Shown piece by piece: positions 1 to 7,790 of a DNA stretch of 14,801 bases. Below the pieces are notes generated by a model. It did no database searches. It was not told the DNA's origin and saw nothing but the letters and a program-made list of their open reading frames with translations. Both the position numbers and the translations under genes were made by a program. The first letter of the stretch is position 1, and each line of letters starts with the position of its first letter. The stretch comes from an uncultured Acidimicrobiaceae bacterium (GTDB taxonomy: Bacteria > Actinomycetota > Acidimicrobiia > Acidimicrobiales > Bog-793), in contig CAIVND010000165.1 of the NCBI GenBank assembly GCA_903907185.1, forward strand, positions 1 through 14,801. Direction: 5' to 3'.

Positions 1-569
1 CCGCGACACGTTGCACAGGCTGAAGTCGTAACCACCTGACCCAAGATGGACTGGCGGACTCTACGCACCTGGCCCTGGCCCGCACAGTCAAGACACCGCG
101 TCGGCGAGGTCCCTGGTGCCGCGCCGGTCGCGTCACAGGTCGTACAGGCAACAGGTCCACGAAAGACCACCGGACGCTCAACTCCAAAGATCGCCTCCTC
201 AAAGGCAATCTCCAGGACAACCTCTACGTCGTCGCCTCGACGTGGACCACTTTGCGACATCCCGCCGTTGAATCCGCCGCCACCAAAAAATGCGTCAAAA
301 AGGTCACCGAGACCACCACCGGCGAAACCGTCAGCTGGCCCCTGACCTCGAGCTCCCTCGGGTCCAAACATGTCATATCGCCGACGCCGTTCCGGGTCGC
401 TCAGCGTCTCGTAGGCGATGGAGACCTCTTTAAACTTCGCCTCAGATTCCGCATCTCCCCCGTTGACGTCAGGATGCAACTTTCGTGCAAGCTGACGGTA
501 GGCGCGCTTTATCTCATCGTCGGTTGAGTTCTTCGAGACACCAAGAAGTACGTAGTAATCGGTTGCCAT
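1..569 (-). CDS. dnaJ: Chaperone protein DnaJ (partial, C-terminal part beyond the left edge)
   Basis: Hsp40 co-chaperone that stimulates DnaK ATPase and delivers unfolded clients in the cytoplasm. The reverse strand reads open from the ATG at 569-567 to the window edge, giving 189 complete codons. The J domain is at residues 4-68, with the DnaK-contacting HPD at 32-34 (context KLHPDVN). A Gly/Phe-rich linker follows at about 72-108. The zinc-binding region then begins, with Cys pairs 142/145, 159/162 and 185/188 visible before the edge. The first CxxCxGxG motif reads CTTCDATG, so its first Gly is Ala. The start lies 3 nt after the hrcA stop, which indicates one transcript and probable translational coupling. 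No grpE or dnaK lies between hrcA and dnaJ, as in the actinobacterial hrcA-dnaJ pair; a second DnaJ beside DnaK elsewhere in the genome is expected but not visible here. Confidence 0.95.
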   Translation of the reverse strand, partial: MATDYYVLLGVSKNSTDDEIKRAYRQLARKLHPDVNGGDAESEAKFKEVSIAYETLSDPERRRRYDMFGPEGARGQGPADGFAGGGLGDLFDAFFGGGGFNGGMSQSGPRRGDDVEVVLEIAFEEAIFGVERPVVFRGPVACTTCDATGAAPGTSPTRCLDCAGQGQVRRVRQSILGQVVTTSACATCR

Positions 570-572
570 GTT

Positions 573-1580
573 CTACTCGCCCGCAAGCTGTTCGCCCAAG
601 CGTCGGCTCACAACAGCAACCGCGGAAAGGGCCTGAGGGTAGTTCATACGCGTCGATCCAAGGAGTCCGATTGTGCCAACAACTTCACCGCCAACTTGAT
701 AGGGAGCGACAACGAGCGAACACTCGGCTAGCGACTCGACCTCGTTTTCCGCTCCGATTGAAACACTATTTCCCTTCGCGACGACCTCGCTAAGCAGGGT
801 TACAACCAGCAAAGACTGTTCGAGGATTGCGAGGATCTCATGAACGGTATCGACCGCTGCAAACTGCTGCGCCATATTGGCTGCTCCGCCGATAAATACG
901 TCGCCAGCGTCGACTACGTGGTTGCGCTGATCAGAGAGTGCAGCGAGACAACGATGAACGATGCCATCAACGACCTCAGAGCCAGAGTTCACGGGTGCGC
1001 TCATCGAGGAAAACACCTGACCAGCGATATGTCTTCTCAACACCTCGTTTGCTAGCTCAATGTCATCATCAAATGTCTCGACCGGAATTGAGAACGTCTG
1101 TTTGTCGACTACGCCGTTGGAGAGCACGACGACGACCATTGCAATAGTCGGCGTCAGTCGGGTGACGTGTGTCGATCGAACAATGAGGGCTTCGTGAGCT
1201 GGGCCAACCACCACCGATGCGTGATCGGTGAGCGAGGAGAGCAGCCGTGAGGTGTCACGCAGCAGCGAATTGAGCTCGCCATGGGCCCGAGTAAAAAACT
1301 CTGACACCTGCTCAGCTCGAACGGGGTCGAGTTCGCCACGATCTTCGAGGTGGTCGACAAAATATCGGTAGCCGAGGTCGGTAGGAATACGTCCCGCGCT
1401 GGTGTGTGGATGCATGAGATATCCATCGCGCTCAAGTGCAGCCATCTCTGAACGGACTGTCGCAGCAGAGACCCCGATCGCCTCATCATTTACGACATGA
1501 GAGGATCCGACCGGCTCACCGGTCTCGATATGTTCGGAGACAACTTTGCGAAGGATCGCAGACTTTCTCTCGTCAAGCAT
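573..1580 (-). CDS. hrcA: Heat-inducible transcription repressor HrcA
   Basis: Represses class I heat-shock genes by binding CIRCE operators; GroEL-dependent folding of HrcA links repression to chaperone supply (known for the family). The product is 335 aa, the usual length. The N-terminal winged helix starts with MLDERKSAILRKVV, the typical HrcA opening. It is followed by the family signature at about residues 40-75, with VRSEMAALERDGYL, PHTSAGRIPT and GYRYFVD. The remainder is the GAF-like dimerisation region. The ATG at 1580 is preferred because it matches the family N-terminus exactly; a purine-rich GAGG lies about 14 nt upstream, so the ribosome site is poor. A CIRCE element lies 65-91 bp upstream, and dnaJ follows 3 nt downstream, so the gene is very likely autoregulated together with dnaJ. 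Confidence 0.96.
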   Translation of the reverse strand: MLDERKSAILRKVVSEHIETGEPVGSSHVVNDEAIGVSAATVRSEMAALERDGYLMHPHTSAGRIPTDLGYRYFVDHLEDRGELDPVRAEQVSEFFTRAHGELNSLLRDTSRLLSSLTDHASVVVGPAHEALIVRSTHVTRLTPTIAMVVVVLSNGVVDKQTFSIPVETFDDDIELANEVLRRHIAGQVFSSMSAPVNSGSEVVDGIVHRCLAALSDQRNHVVDAGDVFIGGAANMAQQFAAVDTVHEILAILEQSLLVVTLLSEVVAKGNSVSIGAENEVESLAECSLVVAPYQVGGEVVGTIGLLGSTRMNYPQALSAVAVVSRRLGEQLAGE

Positions 1581-1644
1581 GTCGTTTTTGAATACCTCGG
1601 CCTCGCCGTGATCCTGGGCGGTTGCTCAGGAGATCTCTACGGTG

Positions 1645-1671
1645 TTAGCACTCAATTGTAGTGAGCGCTGA
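1645..1671 (-). promoter_or_regulatory. CIRCE operator (HrcA binding site) of hrcA-dnaJ
   Basis: An inverted repeat in the form 9-N9-9. The left half TTAGCACTC (1645-1653) is identical to the consensus half-site. A 9-nt spacer follows, and the right half GAGCGCTGA (1663-1671) matches the consensus GAGTGCTAA at 7 of 9 positions. It sits in the 118-bp gap between the end of the DUF2236 gene and hrcA. On the minus strand a TACAAT hexamer, a plausible -10 box, lies in the spacer, so bound HrcA would cover the promoter; I see no good -35. The operator placement shows that hrcA-dnaJ has its own promoter even if lepA transcription reads through. Confidence 0.92.
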
Positions 1672-1698
1672 TCCCCTCCCGTCCTCAGCGACCCGAGT

Positions 1699-2658
1699 TC
1701 AATCACCAGATCCCGACGTTTGCCGGGAGATGCGCTCCATGGAGACCGAAACCACCATGGATGGACCAAGCGCCCAACGAAGCAGGTCACAGAGTCGGGC
1801 TGCGAAGAACCGGCGAGGCAGCGCCTTAAGACGAGCTAATCGATGAAGTCCGAGTTCACGGCGCGCGAAATCCGGAAGCAGATCGATCGCTGCGCCGACC
1901 ACAATATGGTGGGCAATCTGGTTCGCAAGCTGAGCAACGAGACCGTGACCAACCGGGACGGCGTTCTTTCGGAGAAAGTGGACGGCATCGATTGCCTCTG
2001 GCGTCGACCGCAAGGACGATCGCATCGATGCGAAGTACCGCTCCACCTCATCGATCGATCGTGGTACTTCGATAGCTCCGAGGCGAAGCGGGATCACTGC
2101 TGTATCGGAAAAATATTGATCTTGCTGTTCCCGACTGATCTCTCGCTGCCCATAACGGAGATAACTACGGAGAAAATGACGCACCTCGGTAATATGCACC
2201 CAGGTGACGAGATCGGGATCACCAGCAGAGTAGACCTCGCCTTCAGCCGTAATCCCCTTCACGTGAGCGTGCACATGGAGCACCTCGGCGAAGAGTTGAT
2301 CGACAAAGGGCATCCCACCGTAGGTTGTCCCGGCCACGAAACGGGCCGTACGGATTAGTCGTCCCGTGGGATCATTTCGGTAGTTCGAATGCTGAGCAAC
2401 GCCTGCCATCGCGCGCGGGTGCAACGTCTGCAACATCAGCGCTGCAAAGCCGCCGTAGAGCATCGAGGCAAGCTCGCCGTGAACAATCCAAGCGGGCGAG
2501 TCTTGGCCGAGAAGTCCCGGATCACCAGCAGGCCCTGCATAGTCGTTCAGATGCTCCGCCGTACCGCCGACCGAGGCCTGTACGTTTCGGACGATTCTTT
2601 TCTTGAGCCAGTTCGTCGATCGATCCTGTTCGCCGATCCTCTTGGTTAGGCGTTTCAT
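1699..2658 (-). CDS. Oxygenase MpaB family protein (DUF2236)
   Basis: A 319-aa protein of the DUF2236/MpaB superfamily, which includes the fungal MpaB oxygenase and the b-type heme latex-clearing protein Lcp. The substrate is unknown here. The family pattern is clear: GDPGLLGQDSPAWIVHGE near residues 45-62, LHPRAMAGVAQHS at 79-91, GRLIRTARFVAGTTYGG at 99-115, and a W-V-H followed by a helix at 153-165. His80, His90 and the RTA at 103-105 are the conserved positions likely to line the cofactor pocket; assigning ligands would need a structural alignment. No signal peptide is evident, so it is probably cytoplasmic or membrane-peripheral. It starts 18 nt after the lepA stop on the same strand, so co-transcription with lepA is likely. 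In many Gram-positive bacteria this slot holds hemW. The ATG at 2658 lacks a clear Shine-Dalgarno, which suggests coupling to lepA. Confidence 0.85.
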   Translation of the reverse strand: MKRLTKRIGEQDRSTNWLKKRIVRNVQASVGGTAEHLNDYAGPAGDPGLLGQDSPAWIVHGELASMLYGGFAALMLQTLHPRAMAGVAQHSNYRNDPTGRLIRTARFVAGTTYGGMPFVDQLFAEVLHVHAHVKGITAEGEVYSAGDPDLVTWVHITEVRHFLRSYLRYGQREISREQQDQYFSDTAVIPLRLGAIEVPRSIDEVERYFASMRSSLRSTPEAIDAVHFLRKNAVPVGHGLVAQLANQIAHHIVVGAAIDLLPDFARRELGLHRLARLKALPRRFFAARLCDLLRWALGPSMVVSVSMERISRQTSGSGD

Positions 2659-2676
2659 CGCAATAACGAAAGCGCC

Positions 2677-4473
2677 TTAGTCGTCGAGGCGCAGAGCAGA
2701 GACGAAGGCCTCTTGCGGAATCTCCACGCGTCCGATCGACTTCATCCGCTTCTTGCCCTCTTTCTGCTTCTCCAACAACTTGTGCTTTCGCGTAATGTCA
2801 CCGCCGTAGCACTTGGCGAGAACGTCCTTGCGCTTTGCCTTGACGGTCTCGCGAGCGATGATCCGGCCACCGATCGCCGCCTGGATGGGCACATCAAAGA
2901 GCTGACGAGGGATGAGCTCGCGAAGCTTCGCCGCCATCTTGCGGCCGTAATCATCTGCTTTGGAACGGTGCACAATCGAGGAAAACGCATCGACCGGCTG
3001 GCTGTTCAACAAGATATCTACGCGTACGAGGTCTGCCGTCACCATCTCAGCAGCCTCATAGTCAAGACTCGCATATCCCTTCGTTCGGCTCTTCAGCTGA
3101 TCAAAGAAGTCGATAACAATCTCCGCTAGAGGAATGGTATAGACCAACTCGATACGTGATGCTGAGAGATACTGCATGCGTTCTTGAATACCTCTTCGGG
3201 TCTGACAAAGATCGAGGATCGTACCGGTGTACTCGGCCGGAGTAATGACAGTCACTCGAAGAAGCGGCTCGTCGATGTGATCAATATTCTGCGGCGGTGG
3301 CAGATCAGAGGGATTGTCGACCACCACCGTGGACCCATCCGTCAAATGTGCGGAGTAAGCAACTGACGGACTTGTCGCAATGAGCGAGAGATTGAACTCA
3401 CGTTCGAGACGCTCTCGCACGATCTCCATGTGCAATAGACCAAGGAATCCGCATCGAAAGCCAAAGCCGAGAGCTGCCGAGGTCTCCGGCGAGTAGGAGA
3501 TGCTCGCATCGTTGAGCTGGAGACGCTCAAGAGCCTCTCGTAGATCCGGAAACTGGTCGCCATCGACTGGGTAGAGACCACAAAAGACCATCGGCTTTGG
3601 GTCGCGATAGCCAGCAAGAGGTTCCTTTGCAGGACGAGATGCGTCGGTGACGGTCTCACCGACACGCGCCTCGCCAACGTTTCGAACTCCAGCGATCAAG
3701 AAACCGACTTCGCCAGCTCCAAGCTCGTTCAGCGAGAGCTCAGCTGGAGTGCGAACACCAATGTCTTCGACCTCATGGGTCGAGCCGGCCTGTGAAAATC
3801 GTATCTTCTCGCCCTTTTTGATCGACCCATCGACGACACGGATCGCACTTACGACACCACGGAACTGGTCATAGTACGAATCAAAGATCAGTGCCCGCAG
3901 CGGAGCGGAACGGTCGACCTTCGGGGCGGGTATGCGTTTGATGACCTCATCAAGGAGGACATCGACGCCCTCTCCAGTCTTGGCGGAGATACGGAGAACA
4001 GATTCGGCTGCAATGCCAAGTACCGTCTCGATCTCCTCGGCATATCGCTCTGGATCGGCTGCCGGGAGGTCGATCTTGTTGAGAGCAGCAACAATCTCGA
4101 GATCGCTCTCGAGCGCGAGATAACAGTTAGCAAGCGTCTGAGCCTCAATTCCCTGCGAGGCGTCCACGAGCAGGACGACACCCTCACAGGCCGCCAACGA
4201 CCGGCTGACCTCGTAGCCAAAATCCACATGCCCGGGGGTATCTATCAGATGGAGGGTGTGCTCTTTCCACTGGACACGCACGTTCTGCGCCTTAATTGTT
4301 ATTCCACGCTCTCGCTCAATATCCATTGAATCGAGATACTGGGCCCGCATATCCCGCGGGTCGACCGCCTTTGTGAGCTCCAAAATCCGGTCTGACAGGG
4401 TTGACTTCCCATGATCCACGTGGCTAATGATCGAAAAATTTCTTATCAGGGAGGGATCAACCACGCCTACCAT
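2677..4473 (-). CDS. lepA: Elongation factor 4 (LepA), ribosome-associated GTPase
   Basis: Translational GTPase that acts on ribosomes, proposed to back-translocate or to assist 30S biogenesis. At 598 aa it is full length for the family. G1 is SHVDHGKST (residues 17-25); its first position is Ser where Ala is usual. Switch II carries DTPGHVDF, and G4 is NKID. The LepA-specific C-terminal domain is unmistakable: CYGGDITRKHKLLEKQKEGK is followed by the GRVEIPQEAF region at the end. The chosen ATG at 4473 puts the G domain about 14 residues from the N-terminus, as expected; no strong Shine-Dalgarno precedes it. It is divergent from rpsT across 105 bp and lies 18 nt upstream of the DUF2236 gene, with which it probably shares an mRNA. 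Confidence 0.97.
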   Translation of the reverse strand: MVGVVDPSLIRNFSIISHVDHGKSTLSDRILELTKAVDPRDMRAQYLDSMDIERERGITIKAQNVRVQWKEHTLHLIDTPGHVDFGYEVSRSLAACEGVVLLVDASQGIEAQTLANCYLALESDLEIVAALNKIDLPAADPERYAEEIETVLGIAAESVLRISAKTGEGVDVLLDEVIKRIPAPKVDRSAPLRALIFDSYYDQFRGVVSAIRVVDGSIKKGEKIRFSQAGSTHEVEDIGVRTPAELSLNELGAGEVGFLIAGVRNVGEARVGETVTDASRPAKEPLAGYRDPKPMVFCGLYPVDGDQFPDLREALERLQLNDASISYSPETSAALGFGFRCGFLGLLHMEIVRERLEREFNLSLIATSPSVAYSAHLTDGSTVVVDNPSDLPPPQNIDHIDEPLLRVTVITPAEYTGTILDLCQTRRGIQERMQYLSASRIELVYTIPLAEIVIDFFDQLKSRTKGYASLDYEAAEMVTADLVRVDILLNSQPVDAFSSIVHRSKADDYGRKMAAKLRELIPRQLFDVPIQAAIGGRIIARETVKAKRKDVLAKCYGGDITRKHKLLEKQKEGKKRMKSIGRVEIPQEAFVSALRLDD

Positions 4474-4542
4474 CGTGGCACGGATTGCCTGAGGTCGTGC
4501 CCCACATGGCTGCCTTCAGAGGTGCCCTAGACCCCTGCTAAC

Positions 4543-4556
4543 ATTGAATATTCAAT
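4543..4556. promoter_or_regulatory. 14-bp perfect palindrome in the lepA/rpsT divergent promoter region
   Basis: ATTGAATATTCAAT is perfectly self-complementary and lies in the 105-bp gap between the divergent lepA and rpsT starts, 22 nt before the rpsT ATG. A candidate extended -10 for rpsT (TGC followed by TAACAT, 4536-4544) abuts and slightly overlaps its left end, so a bound protein would block rpsT initiation. The palindrome could equally be a chance AT-rich promoter sequence. No second copy was noticed in the window. Confidence 0.4.
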
Positions 4557-4578
4557 CACAAGTCGGCTAAGGGATTCC

Positions 4579-4836
4579 ATGGCAAACATCAAGAGTCAGA
4601 TCAAACGGATCAAGCAGAACGAGGTTGCTCGCGAACGCAACCGCTCTGTGCGCTCAGAGATGCGGACCCGTACGAAGAATGCGCTTGCCGCGGTTGAGGG
4701 CGGGTCGGAGAACAGCGAGGCAGTCCTTAAGCTTGCGATCCAGCGGATCGACAAGGCTGCTGCAAAGGGTGTTATCCACGCCAACCAGGCGGCTCGACGC
4801 AAGTCACGCCTCATGCGCCACGCAAACAAGGCATAG
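4579..4836 (+). CDS. rpsT: Small ribosomal subunit protein bS20
   Basis: Primary 16S rRNA-binding protein of the 30S subunit. The product is 85 aa, highly basic and helical, beginning MANIKSQIKRIKQNE, with RNRSVRSEMRT next and the C-terminal KGVIHANQAARRKSRL typical of bS20. A short AAGGGA at 4569-4574 lies close before the ATG as a weak ribosome site. The gene is monocistronic by position: it diverges from lepA and converges with the GH18 gene. A weak hairpin overlaps the stop codon. A rpsT-lepA neighbourhood is common in bacteria. Confidence 0.97.
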   Translation: MANIKSQIKRIKQNEVARERNRSVRSEMRTRTKNALAAVEGGSENSEAVLKLAIQRIDKAAAKGVIHANQAARRKSRLMRHANKA

Positions 4837-4875
4837 GCAGAAAAACTGCCAAGCGGCCTGCCGGTCTCTTCGGCA
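4836..4875 (+). terminator. Weak hairpin pair between convergent rpsT and the GH18 gene
   Basis: Two short stems lie in the 71-bp convergent gap. GGCAG (4836-4840) pairs with CTGCC (4846-4850) around an AAAAA loop and includes the last base of the rpsT stop. TGCCG (4859-4863) pairs with CGGCA (4871-4875) around a 7-nt loop. Neither is followed by a T tract on either strand, so intrinsic termination is only possible, not shown. Confidence 0.25.
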
Positions 4876-4907
4876 TCGAGCTTGACATCGGTCGATTCGC
4901 GGTAGCT

Positions 4908-6230
4908 CTAACTTGGGGTATGTTGCCTCGATAGCGGAAGTTTGATCACTGGCCGTTCTCCCGTAAGTGCTGCAAGCATCTGCGTGTCCGCCCCTTGATA
5001 GGAGAGCGCCCAGACCCCCACCCCTGCAAGGTGAAAGTTCTGCGCGAGCGCGGTCTTAAGAGCAATTGATACCGGATCATCGAACCAGTCTTGGTGCCAC
5101 TGTCCATCCTGCTGGAACACAGCAAATGGCGTGGATGAACCAATATCCCATTGGGCTGGCCGAGCGGCAGCGACGATGTCGTTATAGAGACGGGCCCCCG
5201 GATTGCCGATAAATTGTGATCCTGGATTTGCGTTCCTTGTCGTGAAGTTCAACCCGTAAAAGGGCATACCGAAGATGATCTTGTTCGCAGGAACTACTGC
5301 GGTGTACTGGATCAACGTCTGGACTGCACTCCAAGCAAGTGTTGGGCTCGCCAGCGGGCTGTTTGCAGAAGAGTGGTGAGCGTTATTCATCTGATAGGCC
5401 ATAACGAAAAGAGCATCGAGATAGTGAGCGAGCTTGGCAACATCGTAAAAATCGGTCGAGCTTGCCGCCGATTGAGGATAGGTATCGGCCATCAGCTCGA
5501 GCTTGTTTGATGAAGCCCGAACATTTCGAGAAAAGTCGCGGACGAAATTGACGTAGTTCTCCCGGTCAGCAGGTCCGCGACCTTCAATATCAAGATCAAT
5601 TCCATCAAGTCCGTAGGTATTGACTAAGTGAAGAACCGCTGATGCGAGGGTGGATGACCGCGCCATTGGGTGTGTACCGAGCGCATGAATAATGGCCGGA
5701 TCGATAGTCTGCACACTTAGCAAAACGCGATCGTGGTAGGAGTGCGCAACATCAACGAAAGCCGTAAATTCCGGTGAAAGGAGCGCGTTCATTCCATTCG
5801 CGCACTCGCCTGGCGAGGTATCAATTGAACCGTCGCCAGCCACGCAGACGTTCGAATAGACCAGCACCGTTGCGTCAGTGCTTTCAAGTGCAGCTGCGCT
5901 CGTCGTAAAACTTGACAATGTCCAATAAGGAACGAACGCGACCACTTGATGTTCGATCATCGAGTGGGCAAAAAGCTTGGCAGGAGTTACCGGAGCAGGG
6001 GAGCCCTCAACCGTTGGAAGCCTGACGTTTACCAATCGCTGAGCAGCCTGCGTCTTCGCGTGTTCCTTCGTCTTCAGCGCGGCAACTCGCGCCCTCTCCG
6101 CCCGGAGCGCTATTTGGACAGGCGTGAGCGAGGGACCCTTCGAGACAAGATGAATGCCGAATCCAAATCCAAAGATTGCCAAGACAAGCAGAAACGCGAC
6201 AAGAAACCTACGACGTTGGAAGGTATTCAC
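4908..6230 (-). CDS. Membrane-anchored glycoside hydrolase family 18-type protein
   Basis: A probable cell-surface N-acetylglucosaminidase or chitinase-like enzyme of the spore-cortex/YaaH-like branch of GH18; the target glycan is unknown. The product is 440 aa. A basic N-terminus (QRRRF) is followed by one hydrophobic anchor at about residues 9-28, then a charged Ala/Arg/Lys-rich helix at 38-66 that may be a coiled-coil stalk, then the TIM barrel from about 93. The catalytic DxxDxDxE motif is intact as DGIDLDIE (209-216), so Glu216 is the expected acid. The later M-x-Y-D motif reads MAYQ (277-280), with Gln in place of the usual Asp, which could alter activity or specificity. Trp-rich FGMPFYGLNF and GVGVWALSYQG segments fit the barrel end. 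The start is a GTG (6230) with a weak ribosome site. It is divergent from gltX across 130 bp and convergent with rpsT. Confidence 0.85.
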   Translation of the reverse strand: MNTFQRRRFLVAFLLVLAIFGFGFGIHLVSKGPSLTPVQIALRAERARVAALKTKEHAKTQAAQRLVNVRLPTVEGSPAPVTPAKLFAHSMIEHQVVAFVPYWTLSSFTTSAAALESTDATVLVYSNVCVAGDGSIDTSPGECANGMNALLSPEFTAFVDVAHSYHDRVLLSVQTIDPAIIHALGTHPMARSSTLASAVLHLVNTYGLDGIDLDIEGRGPADRENYVNFVRDFSRNVRASSNKLELMADTYPQSAASSTDFYDVAKLAHYLDALFVMAYQMNNAHHSSANSPLASPTLAWSAVQTLIQYTAVVPANKIIFGMPFYGLNFTTRNANPGSQFIGNPGARLYNDIVAAARPAQWDIGSSTPFAVFQQDGQWHQDWFDDPVSIALKTALAQNFHLAGVGVWALSYQGADTQMLAALTGERPVIKLPLSRQHTPS

Positions 6231-6360
6231 CTCACGAGCGTACCTGCCGTTAGTTCAATAAATCCGATAGCTAAGATCAATTCTCCCAATCAGAATCGAT
6301 GCTTTCACACTACAACCAGCTACTTCAGCACCATGTTGTGGCCCCACAGAGAGATTCTCC

Positions 6361-7782
6361 ATGACAGATTCACAGCAGGTACGCGTACGATTTGCACCTT
6401 CGCCAACGGGTTACTTCCACGTTGGTGGCGCTCGGACCGCGCTCTACAACTGGCTCTTCGCGCGCCAGCGTGAGGGGAAGTTCATCCTGCGGATCGAGGA
6501 CACCGATCGAGAGAGAAGCGATGAATCTTGGACAGGCGGGATCGTTAGTGCTCTCACGTGGCTCGGCATCACCTGGGATGAGGGGCCATTTCACCAATCG
6601 GAGCGACGCCCTCTCTACGACGCCGCCGTAGCCACGCTCCTAGATCGAGGACATCTCTACGCGTGCGACTGCACTAGAGAGATCGTCGAAGCAAGAACGA
6701 AAGACCGAGCGACACCTGGATACGACGGGTTCTGCCGCGACCGCGGACTCGAACCTGGGATTGGAAAGGCACTCCGTTTCCGCGTTCCTGACACGGGCAT
6801 TACAACCGTGCACGACCTCGTACGCGGGGACGTTGAGTTCGCAAACGAGACTATTGAAGATTTCATCATTGTGAAATCGAACGGCGATCCGCTCTATGTA
6901 CTGGCGGTGGTAGTCGATGACATCGATATGAAGATCACCCACATCATTCGAGCAGAAGAACACCTACCGACCACCCCCAAGGCGGTGCTGATCTGGCAGG
7001 CGCTTGACGCGGCACCACTTCCACTGTTCGCGCACCTACCTGTTCTGGTAAACGAAAAGCGTCAAAAGCTATCGAAACGTCGTGACCGGGTGGCAGTCGA
7101 GGACTACCGGCAGCTGGGTTACCTCCCCGAGGCGCTTCGCAATTACCTCTGTCTGCTCGGATGGAGCCCGACAGAAGACCGTGAAGTCCTCACCATCGAG
7201 GAGATGATCAGCGAATTCCGGCTGGAGGAGGTCAACAGATCTCCTGCATTCTTTGATGAGAAGCGACTAGCGCATTTCAATGGTCTGTACATTCGAGCTC
7301 TCTCTGACGAGGAGTTCATCGAACGCTCGCGTCCGTTCATCAGCGGCGAACATGCTCTGTGGACAGAGCGTCAATTTGATGAGGGACTTTTTCGTTCCTT
7401 GGCACCGCTTGTTCAGGCGCGCATCGCAACCCTTGGTGAGATTCCGGGCTACGTGAAATTTCTTTTCGCAGCGCCATTCGAGATGGATGAGCCATCCTTC
7501 GAGAAGGCAGTGCGCCGCGATGAGCTCGCTGTCACGATCCTCTCCGAGGCGCGATCCGCCTATGCCAAGGCAGAGTTCGAAGTCGAGGAGCTAAAGGAGC
7601 TTCTGATCTCGATTGGGGAACAGCACGATCGAAAGCTAGCGAAAACACAGGCCCCAGTACGGGTAGCGACAATGGGATCAACGGTTGGACTCCCCTTATT
7701 CGAATCACTCGTAGCACTCGGTCGCGAGGAAGTTCTCCGCAGAATTGATGGCGCGATACTGCGAGCGAACGAAGAGGGATAG
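6361..7782 (+). CDS. gltX: Glutamate--tRNA ligase (GluRS)
   Basis: Class I aminoacyl-tRNA synthetase that charges tRNA-Glu. Where GlnRS is absent it also mischarges tRNA-Gln for correction by GatCAB; no glnS is seen in this window. The product is 473 aa, normal length. The HIGH-type motif is HVGG (20-23) within FAPSPTGYFHVGGARTAL. KMSKS is KLSKR (236-240). A Cys cluster at 102, 104 and 125 occupies the position of the GluRS zinc site. IRAEEHLPTTPK (197-207) replaces the more familiar RGEDH segment. The C-terminal helical bundle that reads the anticodon is complete. The ATG at 6361 follows a weak AGAGAG. The YdcF-like gene starts 8 nt after its stop and is probably co-transcribed; tRNA-Gln(CUG) follows that. 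Confidence 0.97.
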   Translation: MTDSQQVRVRFAPSPTGYFHVGGARTALYNWLFARQREGKFILRIEDTDRERSDESWTGGIVSALTWLGITWDEGPFHQSERRPLYDAAVATLLDRGHLYACDCTREIVEARTKDRATPGYDGFCRDRGLEPGIGKALRFRVPDTGITTVHDLVRGDVEFANETIEDFIIVKSNGDPLYVLAVVVDDIDMKITHIIRAEEHLPTTPKAVLIWQALDAAPLPLFAHLPVLVNEKRQKLSKRRDRVAVEDYRQLGYLPEALRNYLCLLGWSPTEDREVLTIEEMISEFRLEEVNRSPAFFDEKRLAHFNGLYIRALSDEEFIERSRPFISGEHALWTERQFDEGLFRSLAPLVQARIATLGEIPGYVKFLFAAPFEMDEPSFEKAVRRDELAVTILSEARSAYAKAEFEVEELKELLISIGEQHDRKLAKTQAPVRVATMGSTVGLPLFESLVALGREEVLRRIDGAILRANEEG

Positions 7783-7790
7783 CGGACTTC

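Noticed and set aside
1843..2358. 171-codon plus-strand frame
   Set aside because: It is wholly antisense to the DUF2236 gene, which has clear family motifs; the peptide has no recognisable pattern.
2713..3129. 138-codon plus-strand frame
   Set aside because: Antisense to the conserved C-terminal half of lepA; a by-product of lepA codon use.
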